This document shows positions 8,415 to 16,152 of a stretch of 64,000 nt of DNA, piece after piece. This DNA comes from DASUCS01 sp041166385 (lineage in GTDB: Bacteria > Actinomycetota > Acidimicrobiia > Acidimicrobiales > JACDCH01), in assembly GCA_041166385.1 (NCBI GenBank), contig JBEEFW010000138.1:38728-102727 (forward strand), given 5' to 3'. The notes under the pieces were generated by a model. That model was not told where the DNA came from. It saw only the letters and a list, made by a program, of their open reading frames with translations, and searched no databases. Every line of letters begins with the position of its first letter. Position 1 is the first letter of the stretch. A program made the position numbers and the translations under genes.

Positions 8415-8510
8415 ATGACGGCAACGTCAAACGCGCTCGAGGTTGACGCCGACACGTCGACCGATGGCGGCATAGACGAACTACTCGACCTTCGGGATGC
8501 AACCCGATGA
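8415..8510 (+). CDS. Small acidic protein of 31 residues
   Basis: A very short frame with strong start signals: GGGAAGGA seven bases before an ATG, and a stop (TGA) that overlaps the ATG of the next gene as ATGA. The product begins MTATSNALEV and is acidic with a DELLDL helix at the end. The frame stays open upstream to a GTG at 8334, which would give 58 residues, but no ribosome-binding site supports that start. Function is unknown; it may act mainly as a translational coupler. Confidence 0.5.
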   Translation: MTATSNALEVDADTSTDGGIDELLDLRDATR

Positions 8511-8917
8511 GCGCGAACCAAGGACTCGCGGCCGTGCTCCGCGTCAACGCAGCCAGGCTGCTGCTCCAAGCCGAACGCGCCGAACGCGGCGACCCTTCAC
8601 CTGCCGACAAGTCGAACGTTCACCTGATCGACGCGTACCGGCGCGGCGATCTCGGTCGGCACGCCGTGTGCAACGAATGCGGGCAGGCGATGGAGACAGC
8701 GCCGACGTGCCTGGTCGACGTCGGCGACATGCCGTACGGACATGAAGCGTTCTGGCCCAACCTCGACTTTGAAGCAGCCGAACGCTGCAACGGCTGTGGT
8801 GTCGAGCTCGGCGGCCTTCACCATGCCGGCTGTGACACCGCTGAGTGTCGAGGGTGCGGACAACAAGCGCTCGCCTGCGAGTGCGTGGGCGGGGACGAGG
8901 CCGCGGGTGTCTCGTAG
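8507..8917 (+). CDS. Cysteine-rich zinc-ribbon protein
   Basis: A 136-residue protein with several zinc-knuckle pairs: CNECG near residue 55, CNGCG near residue 94, then HHAGCD, CRGCG and CEC toward the C-terminus. The first ~50 residues are a basic amphipathic helix region. Such treble zinc ribbons are common in small phage proteins that bind nucleic acid or partner proteins; no precise family is assigned. The ATG overlaps the upstream stop, and the C-terminus overlaps the start of the first HNH gene by 11 bases. Confidence 0.65.
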   Translation: MSANQGLAAVLRVNAARLLLQAERAERGDPSPADKSNVHLIDAYRRGDLGRHAVCNECGQAMETAPTCLVDVGDMPYGHEAFWPNLDFEAAERCNGCGVELGGLHHAGCDTAECRGCGQQALACECVGGDEAAGVS

Positions 8918-9191
8918 CACGGGGGGACGCCCGTGGCGCCGAGTACGAGCAGCAGTCCTCGCTCGCGACGGTTATGTCTGTCACATCTGCGCGGCGGCCG
9001 GCCGGAACCCTGTGATCGACCGCACTCTCAGCGCGCCGCATCCGATGAGCGCCGACGTGGACCATCTCGTTCCCGTCAGCCTCGGCGGCAGGATGCTGGA
9101 CCCTCGGAACTGCCGGCCAGCGCACCGTCGATGCAACCAGCGGAAGGGCAACACGCTCCCCGCGCCGAGGCGATCGTCGTTGCAGTGGTGA
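8907..9191 (+). CDS. HNH endonuclease (first copy)
   Basis: A 94-residue HNH nuclease. The domain has the two zinc-binding CxxC-type pairs (YVCHIC and the later CRPAHRRCNQRKG) around the catalytic block DVDHLVPVSLGG with its DH pair. Phage HNH proteins of this size usually help terminase or nick DNA. The GTG at 8907 starts VSRSTGGRPW, the same N-terminus as in the second copy at 9342, which supports this start. It is a paralogue of the second copy and the two lie in a tandem duplication. Confidence 0.85.
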   Translation: MSRSTGGRPWRRVRAAVLARDGYVCHICAAAGRNPVIDRTLSAPHPMSADVDHLVPVSLGGRMLDPRNCRPAHRRCNQRKGNTLPAPRRSSLQW

Positions 9192-9247
9192 CAGTGGCCG
9201 GCGGAGGCGGGGAGGGGGGGCGGGTCACATCGCTAGAGCGCTTGGCC

Positions 9248-9269
9248 CTCCGGACGCCCATCTCTGTCC
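9248..9269 (+). repeat. 22-bp direct repeat after first HNH gene
   Basis: CTCCGGACGCCCATCTCTGT followed by CC is found exactly here and again at 9694-9715. The copies follow the two HNH genes at similar distances, marking a tandem duplication of about 450 bp whose coding part has since diverged. Confidence 0.75.
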
Positions 9270-9341
9270 CGTTTTTTGTGTTCCGAAAGTTCGTGATGAA
9301 GTCGGGGGTTCGGGGACGGGAGAACCCGTTTCGATCCGAAG

Positions 9342-9650
9342 ATGATGCCAGTGTCTCGTAGCACTGGCGGAAGGCCGTGGCGCAGAGTGCGGGCGATCGT
9401 CCTCGCACGCGACGGCTATGTGTGCTGGATCTGCCTACACGACAACGACCACGGACTCGGCCGCGAGAACGCAGCCATCGACCCGCGGCTGCCGTGGCGT
9501 CACCCGATGAGCGCGACCGTCGATCACGTCACGCCGGTCAGCCGAGGTGGTGCCCTGCTCGACCCCCTGAATGGCCGGCCAGCGCACCGCGTGTGCAATC
9601 AGCGCAAAGGGAACCGGACATCAAAGCTCAAGACGTCGGAGGCATGGTGA
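9342..9650 (+). CDS. HNH endonuclease (second copy)
   Basis: A 102-residue HNH nuclease closely similar to the one at 8907 (shared SRSTGGRPWRRVRA, LARDGYVC, NGRPAH/NCRPAH and CNQRKG blocks; catalytic TVDHVTPVSRGG). It has a longer insertion between the first cysteine pair and the DH motif (HDNDHGLGRENAAI). Two ATGs (9342, 9345) are possible starts. In tailed phages an HNH gene normally precedes the terminase; none follows here. Confidence 0.85.
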   Translation: MMPVSRSTGGRPWRRVRAIVLARDGYVCWICLHDNDHGLGRENAAIDPRLPWRHPMSATVDHVTPVSRGGALLDPLNGRPAHRVCNQRKGNRTSKLKTSEAW

Positions 9651-9693
9651 CCGGGGGCAGGGGGGCCTTGCAGCGCCGGGCTTCGCCTCCCCT

Positions 9694-9715
9694 CTCCGGA
9701 CGCCCATCTCTGTCC
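9694..9715 (+). repeat. 22-bp direct repeat after second HNH gene
   Basis: This is an exact second copy of 9248-9269, 446 bp downstream, just after the second HNH gene. Runs of C and G follow (9721-9740). Together the two repeats show that the HNH unit was duplicated in tandem. Confidence 0.75.
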
Positions 9716-9783
9716 GCTTCTCCCCCCGAAAGCTGGGGGGGGTCACGAACCGGACATTCCTCTCCCCGGTTGGGCGGTACTGA

Positions 9784-10197
9784 ATGACCAGATCGGCTGA
9801 CCCGGGCCTTCTCGTATTCGAACTCTCGCCGGCTCTCACGGACCACTTGGTCTACGCGCTGCGTGCTCACGCGCTCGAGCTTCGACGGAGAGGTGTTGCT
9901 GCGCCACAGCTCAGCGAGTTCACCAAGGCACTCGAGCGGTCGCGTATTCGGGTCACGTCGGGCCAGGCGGTGACGGATGTAATCGAGTTGGAGGGGACTG
10001 CGCACACTCTCGATATGCGTCCAGTTTTCGTCAACCGGTCTTGTGCCGCGGCTCTGTTGAGTGTGTCGGAGCGGACGGTGACGCGCCTCGTCGCCGATGG
10101 CCGTCTGAAGGCGATTCGTCTTGGCGGAGCGGTGCGTTATCGAGTCGCTGATCTCGAGGCGTTCGGCGTCGCCTTGGCGAAACAGACCGACACGTGA
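9784..10197 (+). CDS. Protein with C-terminal excisionase-type HTH
   Basis: A 137-residue protein. The last ~60 residues are an excisionase/MerR-like HTH with wing: FVNRSCAAALLSVSERTVTR, then LVADGRLKAIRLGGAVRYRV and a closing helix. The first ~75 residues (ALTDHLVYALRAHALELRRR) are helical and unassigned. It sits between the HNH gene and the tail-protein gene and overlaps the latter by four bases. It is one of four proteins of this HTH type in the element; a regulator of the late genes is as likely as an excisionase. Confidence 0.7.
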   Translation: MTRSADPGLLVFELSPALTDHLVYALRAHALELRRRGVAAPQLSEFTKALERSRIRVTSGQAVTDVIELEGTAHTLDMRPVFVNRSCAAALLSVSERTVTRLVADGRLKAIRLGGAVRYRVADLEAFGVALAKQTDT

Positions 10198-12137
10198 CGT
10201 CGTTTCCTGTTCCGACGTTCGAAGTCGGCTTCGATTCGGACCCGTTGGACGCGCAGGTTTACACGGACCTGTCGGCGCGGTTGTCGCGTGTCAGCTACGG
10301 CTACGGGAAGAAGCCTGGTAGCGGCGAGTTCTCGCCCGGCTCGATGCTGTCGACGCTCGACAACCATGATCGTGTGCTTGACAAGCTCAATGCTGCGGGC
10401 ACGTACTACGGGAAGCTGAACCCGCGGAAACGTGACCGTCTCAAGTTGACGGTTGGTGGTGTCACCTACGACCAGTTCACCGGGTTCACGGACGGGTTCC
10501 CTCAGTCCGGGTTCACGCCGACAACATCGGTGATCGAGCTCACGTCGACCGATGTGGAGATCATCCTTGGCGGCATTGATCTGCCGGCGAACGTGTGGAT
10601 GCTCGAGGCGTCGGCCGATCCCACGTTCATCTGGTATCGGCTGAACGAGACATCCGGTCAGGTTGTCGCGGACTCGTCGGGAAACGGTCGAGACGCTGCG
10701 CTGCAATACACGCGCGTCGACAACCTCGACAACGTCGGGCTGCCGGCCGTCGCGGTCGGTGAGCCGATGATCGCGTTCGACGACGCCGCGACCTTGGCGC
10801 TTGACGCTGCCGCAGTCAGTACCTCTGTCGCCGCTCCGATCGCGACTCTCACGGACCTGCCGACCGATCTTCCAATCACTATTGAGGCGTGGGTCAGCCA
10901 CGACGTGGGCGCCGATGCGCTGTCCGACCAGATCGTCGACGCCGAGTTCAACGGCCTACATCTCGCGTGCTGGCTCGACGGTGACGGTGCTGGCCTCACG
11001 ACGTTCTCGGCCGGTTGCTTGTGGTGGAAGTCCGCCAGCGGCTACCGGAACGACTTCGTGGCGCCGACGCCTTCAGCGGAGTTCACTGAGCGGCCGCGTC
11101 ACGTCGTGTTTCTGTTCGATACGACCGGGAACAGCATCTACGTCGACGGCGTGAGTGTCGGCATTGCGTCCGTCGCCTACGCAGGCGCCTCCGTGCCCAA
11201 AACTTTTCTCACGGTCGGTCACGTCCGACCGAACGACGGGTCCGAGAACACGTTCTACTGCGGTCGCCTTGGTGACGTGCGCGTGTATGACTCGCTGTTG
11301 TCGCCGACGCGCATCGCTGCGCACGCGGACGCAGGGCTGACACCGTGGAACGGCGACACGACCGGCGAACGCATCCAAAGGGTTCTTGACTACTGCGGCG
11401 TCCTTGCTGCCGATGCGAGCATCGACACTGGCACGATCACGCTCGGCCCGACCGCGTTGGGCGGCGACGGCCTCGCCTACATGAAACAGATCGCGCTGAC
11501 CGAGGCCGGCGACCTGTTCGTGGAGCATCGCAATGCCGGCAAGCTCACGTTCCGCGACTGCTACTCGGCGCTGACGGCGTCACGTTCCACGACACCGCAG
11601 GCTGTGTTTACTGACGATCCGGCCGCGGCGCCGGGCGCGTACAGGTTCGAACCTGACGGCCTGGTCCTCACGGATGACGAGTCGCAAGTCGTCAATGAAG
11701 CGATTGTGAAATGGGATCAGGGCGAGGCTCGCCATCTCGACGCGACGTCGAAGGCTGCGCACGGTCTGAAGTCCAAGACAGTCGACACGAAACTGAAGTC
11801 GCAACAGGAAGCGCAGTCGCTGGCCGAATGGATCGTCGACCATCACAAGGATTCGTTCACGCGGGTCGAGTCGATCACGTTGAACCCTGGCGCCGATCAG
11901 ACGTTGTGGCCCGCGGCGCTCGGCCTCAGGTACGGGGACCGGGTGACGTTCCGGTTCAAGCCGCAGAACATCGGCACCGCGATCCAAACCGACTATCTCG
12001 TGCAAGGTTCCGATGTCGACATCGATTTTGCTGACCGCAAATGTCGGGTGACGTTCTATTTGTCGCCGGTCGAGATACAGCGCAACTACGCCGTTTGGGG
12101 CACGGGCCTATGGGGGACGGCGACATGGGGCAAGTGA
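10194..12137 (+). CDS. Phage minor tail protein with embedded LamG-like domain
   Basis: A 647-residue protein that looks like a tail or baseplate component. Residues ~1-130 resemble the N-terminal domain of siphophage tail proteins (defined strands, LSRVSYGYGKKPGSGEFSPG). Residues ~145-375 form a LamG/concanavalin-like insert (FIWYRLNETSGQVVADSSGN, then ITIEAWVS, HVVFLFDTTGNSIYVDG, GRLGDVRVYDSLLS), typical of receptor or glycan binding. The C-terminal part is again tail-like and ends in repeated Trp-Gly (YAVWGTGLWGTATWG). The GTG overlaps the preceding stop (GTGA). No capsid, portal, tape-measure or other tail genes are nearby, so this is an orphan structural gene. Confidence 0.75.
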   Translation: MTSFPVPTFEVGFDSDPLDAQVYTDLSARLSRVSYGYGKKPGSGEFSPGSMLSTLDNHDRVLDKLNAAGTYYGKLNPRKRDRLKLTVGGVTYDQFTGFTDGFPQSGFTPTTSVIELTSTDVEIILGGIDLPANVWMLEASADPTFIWYRLNETSGQVVADSSGNGRDAALQYTRVDNLDNVGLPAVAVGEPMIAFDDAATLALDAAAVSTSVAAPIATLTDLPTDLPITIEAWVSHDVGADALSDQIVDAEFNGLHLACWLDGDGAGLTTFSAGCLWWKSASGYRNDFVAPTPSAEFTERPRHVVFLFDTTGNSIYVDGVSVGIASVAYAGASVPKTFLTVGHVRPNDGSENTFYCGRLGDVRVYDSLLSPTRIAAHADAGLTPWNGDTTGERIQRVLDYCGVLAADASIDTGTITLGPTALGGDGLAYMKQIALTEAGDLFVEHRNAGKLTFRDCYSALTASRSTTPQAVFTDDPAAAPGAYRFEPDGLVLTDDESQVVNEAIVKWDQGEARHLDATSKAAHGLKSKTVDTKLKSQQEAQSLAEWIVDHHKDSFTRVESITLNPGADQTLWPAALGLRYGDRVTFRFKPQNIGTAIQTDYLVQGSDVDIDFADRKCRVTFYLSPVEIQRNYAVWGTGLWGTATWGK

Positions 12138-12332
12138 TTGCCGATGCACTGCCGCCCGTCCGCCAATCCCGCGCGATCATTGCAACGACACCATTCCCGC
12201 CTGTTGCCGCTCATGCCCTTTGAAAGCGGTGGACCGCGCGCAGTCAGCCGGGGATGAGGTGGCGCTCGGCAGACACGTCTGCATGTAGCTTGTCGGCCGC
12301 AGGCAGGGGGGCGGGTTGGGAGCTATTCGGCG

Positions 12333-13217
12333 GTGCAGAACCTGATCCATGACTCGAATCAGATCATCGAGCGCGAGGTTCGAGCGCGTGCACAAGAGGT
12401 CGAGCGAATAACCAAAGCGAACCTCCTTACGTACGTCGGCGCGATTGACGACGGCGGTCAGAACATTCTGAAGATGGCTGTGGAGTCCATCAAGCCACGA
12501 CGCAGGCGGCTCATCGTCAACCTCGAAACGAACGGTGGCCTCGTCGAGTCTGCCGAGCGCATAGCGCACACGCTTCGTCATCACTACCGGACGGTCGATT
12601 TCGTGGTGACAACGTTCGCGATGTCGGCCGGCACTGTGCTGGTGATGTCCGGAGACAACATCTACATGGACTACTCCGCGACCCTCGGACCAATCGACCC
12701 GCAGTTGGCGCGACCTGGAAGTCGGATCTACGTCCCGGCTCTGGGTTACCTGGAGCAGTTCGAGCGACTCGTCAAGAAGTCAGCGACACCGGATGGCCTC
12801 GCACCCGCCGAGCTGGCGTATCTGCTCCAGAACTTCGACCCAGCCGAGCTGTATCGCTATGAGCAGGCGCGCGAACTTTCAATCGCTCTGCTGGAAGAGT
12901 GGTTGGTCAAGTACAAGTTCAAGAACTGGCGCAAGACCGAGACTCGCGGCCTGAAGGTCGATGCGGCGATGAGGAAGAAACGGGCACAAGAGGTCGCCCG
13001 TAAGCTGAACGAGACCTCCCGTTGGCACTCTCACAGCCGAGGCATCTCGATGCAGGTAGCCCGACGAGACCTGAAGCTACAGATCGAGGACCTAGATGAC
13101 GATCCCGAAGTGAGAGACGCTCTCGCCTCGTATAACAACCTCCTGACGGACTATCGCATGAGGCGACAGCACTTCTTCATGGCAGTGGACTGGGTAGGGG
13201 GTTACGATGGATACTGA
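12333..13217 (+). CDS. SDH_sah-type serine protease of the ClpP/crotonase fold
   Basis: A 294-residue protein that matches the serine dehydrogenase proteinase (SDH_sah) family. Residues ~30-130 hold the ClpP-like core: strand IVNLETNGG, then the nucleophile S98 in FAMSAGTVLVMSGD, then SATLGPIDPQL. The C-terminal third is a long basic/acidic helical region. Family members lack a signal peptide and are often found beside defence or mobile genes, where they are thought to cleave partner proteins. The GTG at 12333 starts just before a plausible helix. The next small gene overlaps its 3' end by 11 bases, which suggests the products work together. Confidence 0.75.
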   Translation: MQNLIHDSNQIIEREVRARAQEVERITKANLLTYVGAIDDGGQNILKMAVESIKPRRRRLIVNLETNGGLVESAERIAHTLRHHYRTVDFVVTTFAMSAGTVLVMSGDNIYMDYSATLGPIDPQLARPGSRIYVPALGYLEQFERLVKKSATPDGLAPAELAYLLQNFDPAELYRYEQARELSIALLEEWLVKYKFKNWRKTETRGLKVDAAMRKKRAQEVARKLNETSRWHSHSRGISMQVARRDLKLQIEDLDDDPEVRDALASYNNLLTDYRMRRQHFFMAVDWVGGYDGY

Positions 13218-13452
13218 TCTTCCTATGGGTGCTGACCGGATGAGTGAGCTGGCGGATACGCTCGCCCAGGCCGCGGGGGGTGAGGACGCCATGCACGACA
13301 CGCTGGAAATGCTCGAGGAGCTGCGCAAGAACGGGGTCGTGCGTCCGAGGTACAACCTTGCGCCAGCGTACGGCACCGGCCTTGAGCAACGACGGCTGAC
13401 CGAGGACACTCCCGCTCTGACGAGCGGCCACGAGCCGATGAGTGGCCTGTAG
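13207..13452 (+). CDS. Small partner protein of the SDH_sah protease
   Basis: An 81-residue acidic, mostly helical protein (MSELADTLAQAAGG, then DTLEMLEELRKNG) with a disordered Pro/Thr tail. It starts at ATG 13207 inside the end of the protease gene, an 11-base overlap that indicates coupled synthesis. I recognise no family. A regulator, inhibitor or substrate of the protease is a reasonable guess based only on gene arrangement. Confidence 0.6.
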   Translation: MDTDLPMGADRMSELADTLAQAAGGEDAMHDTLEMLEELRKNGVVRPRYNLAPAYGTGLEQRRLTEDTPALTSGHEPMSGL

Positions 13453-13572
13453 CTCACTCCGGCGGCCAGCTGACTGCTCGATACGCGGGCGCATCGAGCT
13501 AGACATCGAGACGTGAGCAACGAAGTCTGCTGTGCTGCTGGCGCCGCGCGTCGCGCTTAGTAGCGTCGAGCA

Positions 13573-14931
13573 ATGGCGTGGCACTCGCACCGGCTCGCCT
13601 CCGTGTTTGGGGAACGGCTGACCCCTGACATGTCGCCAGCAGCGTTCGATCGGGTGGTTGCGGATCGGGCCAGCGAAGCCGACGATCTCGATTTCAAGGG
13701 AGCGTGGTACCGGCTCTCCGGTCCCGGCAACGAGCAAGGCGAGGCCGCTAAGGACGTCTGTGCGCTTGCCAACCGTCAAGGTGGCGCGCTGATCTTCGGG
13801 GTCGAGGATGAGGACGCGACGGCCGCTAGGACCAAGCCGGTGGAGATCGTCGACGAGGACTTTCGCCAGCTACGGCAGGCAATCGGCAACCACGTCTCGC
13901 CCTGGATCGAGTGCGAAACCTTCTTCGTTCCGAAGGCCCCAGGTGCGACAGCCGGCTTCGGCGTTGTACTGGTCCCGCCGAGCGACCGACGACCCCACGC
14001 ACTCGCCGACCCCCGCGATCACCGCCTGCGGTTCCCGGTGCGCGACGGCACCCGAACGCGTTGGCTGCTCGAACCCGAACTCGGAGATTGGTACGCCGAC
14101 CGGTATCGGCGAGCTTCGCCTGACGACCGGATCGATGACTGGCTCTCGGTTGGGCGCCGCTCCCGCGACTCGAGACGTGCGTGGATTGTCGTCGCTCTCG
14201 TACCAAGCCATCCAGGCACCATGACCGTCGATCACCCCGCGATACAGAGAACAAAGCAGTGGTTCGCCGGGCTCGACCTGAGTCCGTGGCTACCGATGCC
14301 GTTCGCTGTGGCGTCGGTGACGCCGGCACCACGACGGTTTGTCGTTGGGCCCTCGCACACCGGTCATCAGCGTGGAGCGCTCGGCGTGCTCGGTCATGAC
14401 GGTTCCGGCTACTTCGCTCTAGAGGTGTTCACCGCTCTCGACGAAGCTGATGCCACACACGAGATCGTGGACGATGTCGTCGGTAGAGCGCTGTTTGTCG
14501 GCGTCCGCGCCGCCGTATTGCACGCAGTGGAGAACGGAGGGTGTTGGGGCGATGCCGCGATCGAAGCAACGTTTGAGTCCGACATCCGCGACGCCAAGCC
14601 TCTGCGCCTCGTGATCAGGGACGAGGCCGGGAACGGATACGTCGAATCTGCAGGCCCGCAATTCTCAGCCAGCCCACACATCGCGAGCTCGCCCCGCGCC
14701 ATCCGGCTCGAGGAGTCACTGAGTCACGCCGGCATCATGGAGAGCGTGCGTGCCCTCGGGAGCGAACTCGTGCAGCACATGGGCCTAGCGGAGATTCGCC
14801 AAGTAGACGCCTCGGGCGCGCTGCGCCTGAAAGCCATCAGCACGAACGACAGAGCCGCAGCGCGCGCCTGGTGTGAAAGCAGGGACGTGTCCTCGTCCGA
14901 GGATGACGTCGACGTGGTGTTCAGCTACTAG
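13573..14931 (+). CDS. AlbA_2/Schlafen-type ATP- or nucleic-acid-binding protein
   Basis: A 452-residue protein. Residues ~25-85 form an AlbA_2 (divergent AAA_4, Schlafen-like) domain: EADDLDFKGAWYRL, then AAKDVCALANRQGGALIFGV. This fold is found in many anti-phage and transcription-regulating proteins. The rest (residues ~100-450) has no family I know; it is mixed alpha/beta with several tryptophans near 200-250. It stands alone between the protease pair and a convergent small gene that overlaps its stop by four bases. A defence cargo role is inferred from the domain and from its location on a mobile element. Confidence 0.7.
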   Translation: MAWHSHRLASVFGERLTPDMSPAAFDRVVADRASEADDLDFKGAWYRLSGPGNEQGEAAKDVCALANRQGGALIFGVEDEDATAARTKPVEIVDEDFRQLRQAIGNHVSPWIECETFFVPKAPGATAGFGVVLVPPSDRRPHALADPRDHRLRFPVRDGTRTRWLLEPELGDWYADRYRRASPDDRIDDWLSVGRRSRDSRRAWIVVALVPSHPGTMTVDHPAIQRTKQWFAGLDLSPWLPMPFAVASVTPAPRRFVVGPSHTGHQRGALGVLGHDGSGYFALEVFTALDEADATHEIVDDVVGRALFVGVRAAVLHAVENGGCWGDAAIEATFESDIRDAKPLRLVIRDEAGNGYVESAGPQFSASPHIASSPRAIRLEESLSHAGIMESVRALGSELVQHMGLAEIRQVDASGALRLKAISTNDRAAARAWCESRDVSSSEDDVDVVFSY

Positions 14932-15218
14932 GGCGACGCCGCAATCCGTTCGGCGTGCACGACGTCGACCCGCACGTTGCGCAGCCCTGCATTGGCGGCA
15001 GCGTGGGTCGTGACTTGTTGCGCGTCGCCTACAGCGCTCGCCGGCCCGCCATGCCCGACCATCCGCAGTGAGACGATCACAGAGCCACCTTCGACGCGCG
15101 TGCGGCCGTCGTACCGGCCGAGATCAACGGCGAGTTCGGCGCAGTGTTCGACGGTGCGTTCGTCGGCCCGGAGACGCAGCCATACACGCCAGACGTACAG
15201 CGGGGGACGACGCGTCAC
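14928..15218 (-). CDS. Hypothetical 96-residue protein
   Basis: A small protein that begins MTRRPPLYVWRVWLRLRADE and is predicted to form a compact alpha/beta domain with a long middle strand (GGSVIVSLRMVGHGG). No family is recognised. It ends by overlapping the stop of the convergent AlbA_2 gene by four bases. The start is a GTG at 15218. Its neighbour on the same strand upstream is the zinc-ribbon membrane protein, 56 bases away. Confidence 0.5.
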   Translation of the reverse strand: MTRRPPLYVWRVWLRLRADERTVEHCAELAVDLGRYDGRTRVEGGSVIVSLRMVGHGGPASAVGDAQQVTTHAAANAGLRNVRVDVVHAERIAASP

Positions 15219-15274
15219 GCGTGCACACTATCGAACAGATGTTCGTCCCCGCTGTCAGAGTTCAGAACGCTCGG

Positions 15275-15790
15275 CTAGTTGACGTCTCCACCGTCGATGA
15301 AATCCAGGTTGGTCAGGTGCCACTTGTCGCCGGTGTCGGTCATCTCACAGGTGAACACCGAGCGGAGACTGGCACCAAAGCCGTTCTCGCTGTCGACGGT
15401 CCCCGACACGGTGTAGCCAGAGCCGACATGAGTCACCGTGTCCTCGTTGAAATGCGCGGTCGACGGTGACTTCAGTCGGGCCTTGACGAAGTCGTTACAG
15501 GCTGACTTCGCAGAGAAGTCGTTGTCGGTGCCGCTCGTCGACTTGCTGCCGCCGCCGACGATCGCGCTGATGACGGCTATCGCGACGAACACAAGGATCA
15601 CGATGAGGCAGCCGAGGCCAGCTTTCGACGGCGGAGCTTTCGTCTTGGTCGGGGCCGCAACAGGGGGCGGTGGTGGTGGTGGTGGTGGTGGTGGTGGTGG
15701 TGCAGCGACCGGCACGCCAACCTTCATGCCGCATGCAGCGCAGAACGCTGCACCGGGCGTGATCGTCGCTCCGCAACTTGGGCAGAACAT
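15275..15790 (-). CDS. Zinc-ribbon, polyproline, single-pass membrane protein
   Basis: A 171-residue protein with a clear order of parts: an N-terminal zinc ribbon (CPSCGATITP, then FCAACG, residues 3-20), a run of 13 prolines (residues ~30-42), a short basic linker, one membrane helix (LGCLIVILVFVAIAVISAIV, ~58-78), and an extracellular domain of about 85 residues with two cysteines (ACNDFV, FTCEM). ATG 15790 is preceded by GGGAGG. The extracellular part (VKARLKSPSTAHF) resembles small secreted domains seen in phage and actinobacterial proteins of unknown role. The polyproline tract is encoded by an almost pure trinucleotide repeat. Confidence 0.75.
   Translation of the reverse strand: MFCPSCGATITPGAAFCAACGMKVGVPVAAPPPPPPPPPPPPPVAAPTKTKAPPSKAGLGCLIVILVFVAIAVISAIVGGGSKSTSGTDNDFSAKSACNDFVKARLKSPSTAHFNEDTVTHVGSGYTVSGTVDSENGFGASLRSVFTCEMTDTGDKWHLTNLDFIDGGDVN
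15669..15701. repeat. GGT trinucleotide repeat (polyproline codons)
   Basis: About eleven uninterrupted GGT units on the + strand, read as CCA proline codons in the zinc-ribbon membrane gene on the - strand. Such tracts change length by slippage in units of three, so the polyproline linker can vary without breaking the frame. Confidence 0.85.
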
Positions 15791-15901
15791 TGGCAACCTC
15801 CCCGCCGTGCCGCCCTGATCGACCGGGCCACCGTACTTCCCGCGCACGTCCAGATGCTGAGCTCGTTCGGCCGCGTCGTCGCTAACGCTGTGAGCGTGAT
15901 C

Positions 15902-15914
15902 GCGTTACTAACGC
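15902..15914. promoter_or_regulatory. Palindrome GCGTTA-C-TAACGC
   Basis: A perfect 6+6 inverted repeat with a one-base centre, 16 bases before the small gene at 15931. Its half-site TAACGCAA recurs beside the palindrome at 16394-16405, so the two may be operators for the same repressor, perhaps the HTH protein encoded between them. Confidence 0.45.
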
Positions 15915-15930
15915 AAGTCGCTCACAGGGC

Positions 15931-16152
15931 GTGCACCCTGCGATGATTCCGGTCGACATGGGCGCCGACCTCGACGACGTGCTGCGCGGGACTGTGAGCT
16001 TGACGGCGCTGGCTGCATCGCTCCGCTCCCGGCTCGACGCGATCGAAGGCAAAGAAGAACGGCGCGACGACTGTCAGCAGCCTGGCCTTCGGATCGTCAT
16101 CACGATTGAAGACGACGCGGCAATCGTGGAGGTTGAGCGGTACTCGTTCTAA
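15931..16152 (+). CDS. Hypothetical 73-residue protein
   Basis: A short frame starting GTG (an ATG at 15943 is an alternative start). The product is acidic with a helix (VSLTALAASLRSRLDAIEGK) and a final strand pair (LRIVITIEDDAAIVEVERYS). It overlaps the 3' end of the convergent HTH gene by four bases. A palindromic site lies just upstream. No family is recognised, and the reality of the gene rests on its compact fit between neighbours. Confidence 0.45.
   Translation: MHPAMIPVDMGADLDDVLRGTVSLTALAASLRSRLDAIEGKEERRDDCQQPGLRIVITIEDDAAIVEVERYSF

Noticed and set aside
8334..8510. Longer version (58 residues) of the small gene at 8415
   Set aside because: The ribosome-binding site supports the inner ATG; no signal supports the GTG at 8334.
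9660..9745. Runs of G and C near 9650-9745 as a possible G-quadruplex array
   Set aside because: The runs are irregular and do not give four well-spaced G tracts on one strand; too weak to list.
12110..12223. Possible 32-37 residue gene after the tail-protein gene
   Set aside because: It overlaps the tail gene end, has no clear ribosome-binding site and no sequence feature beyond an open frame.
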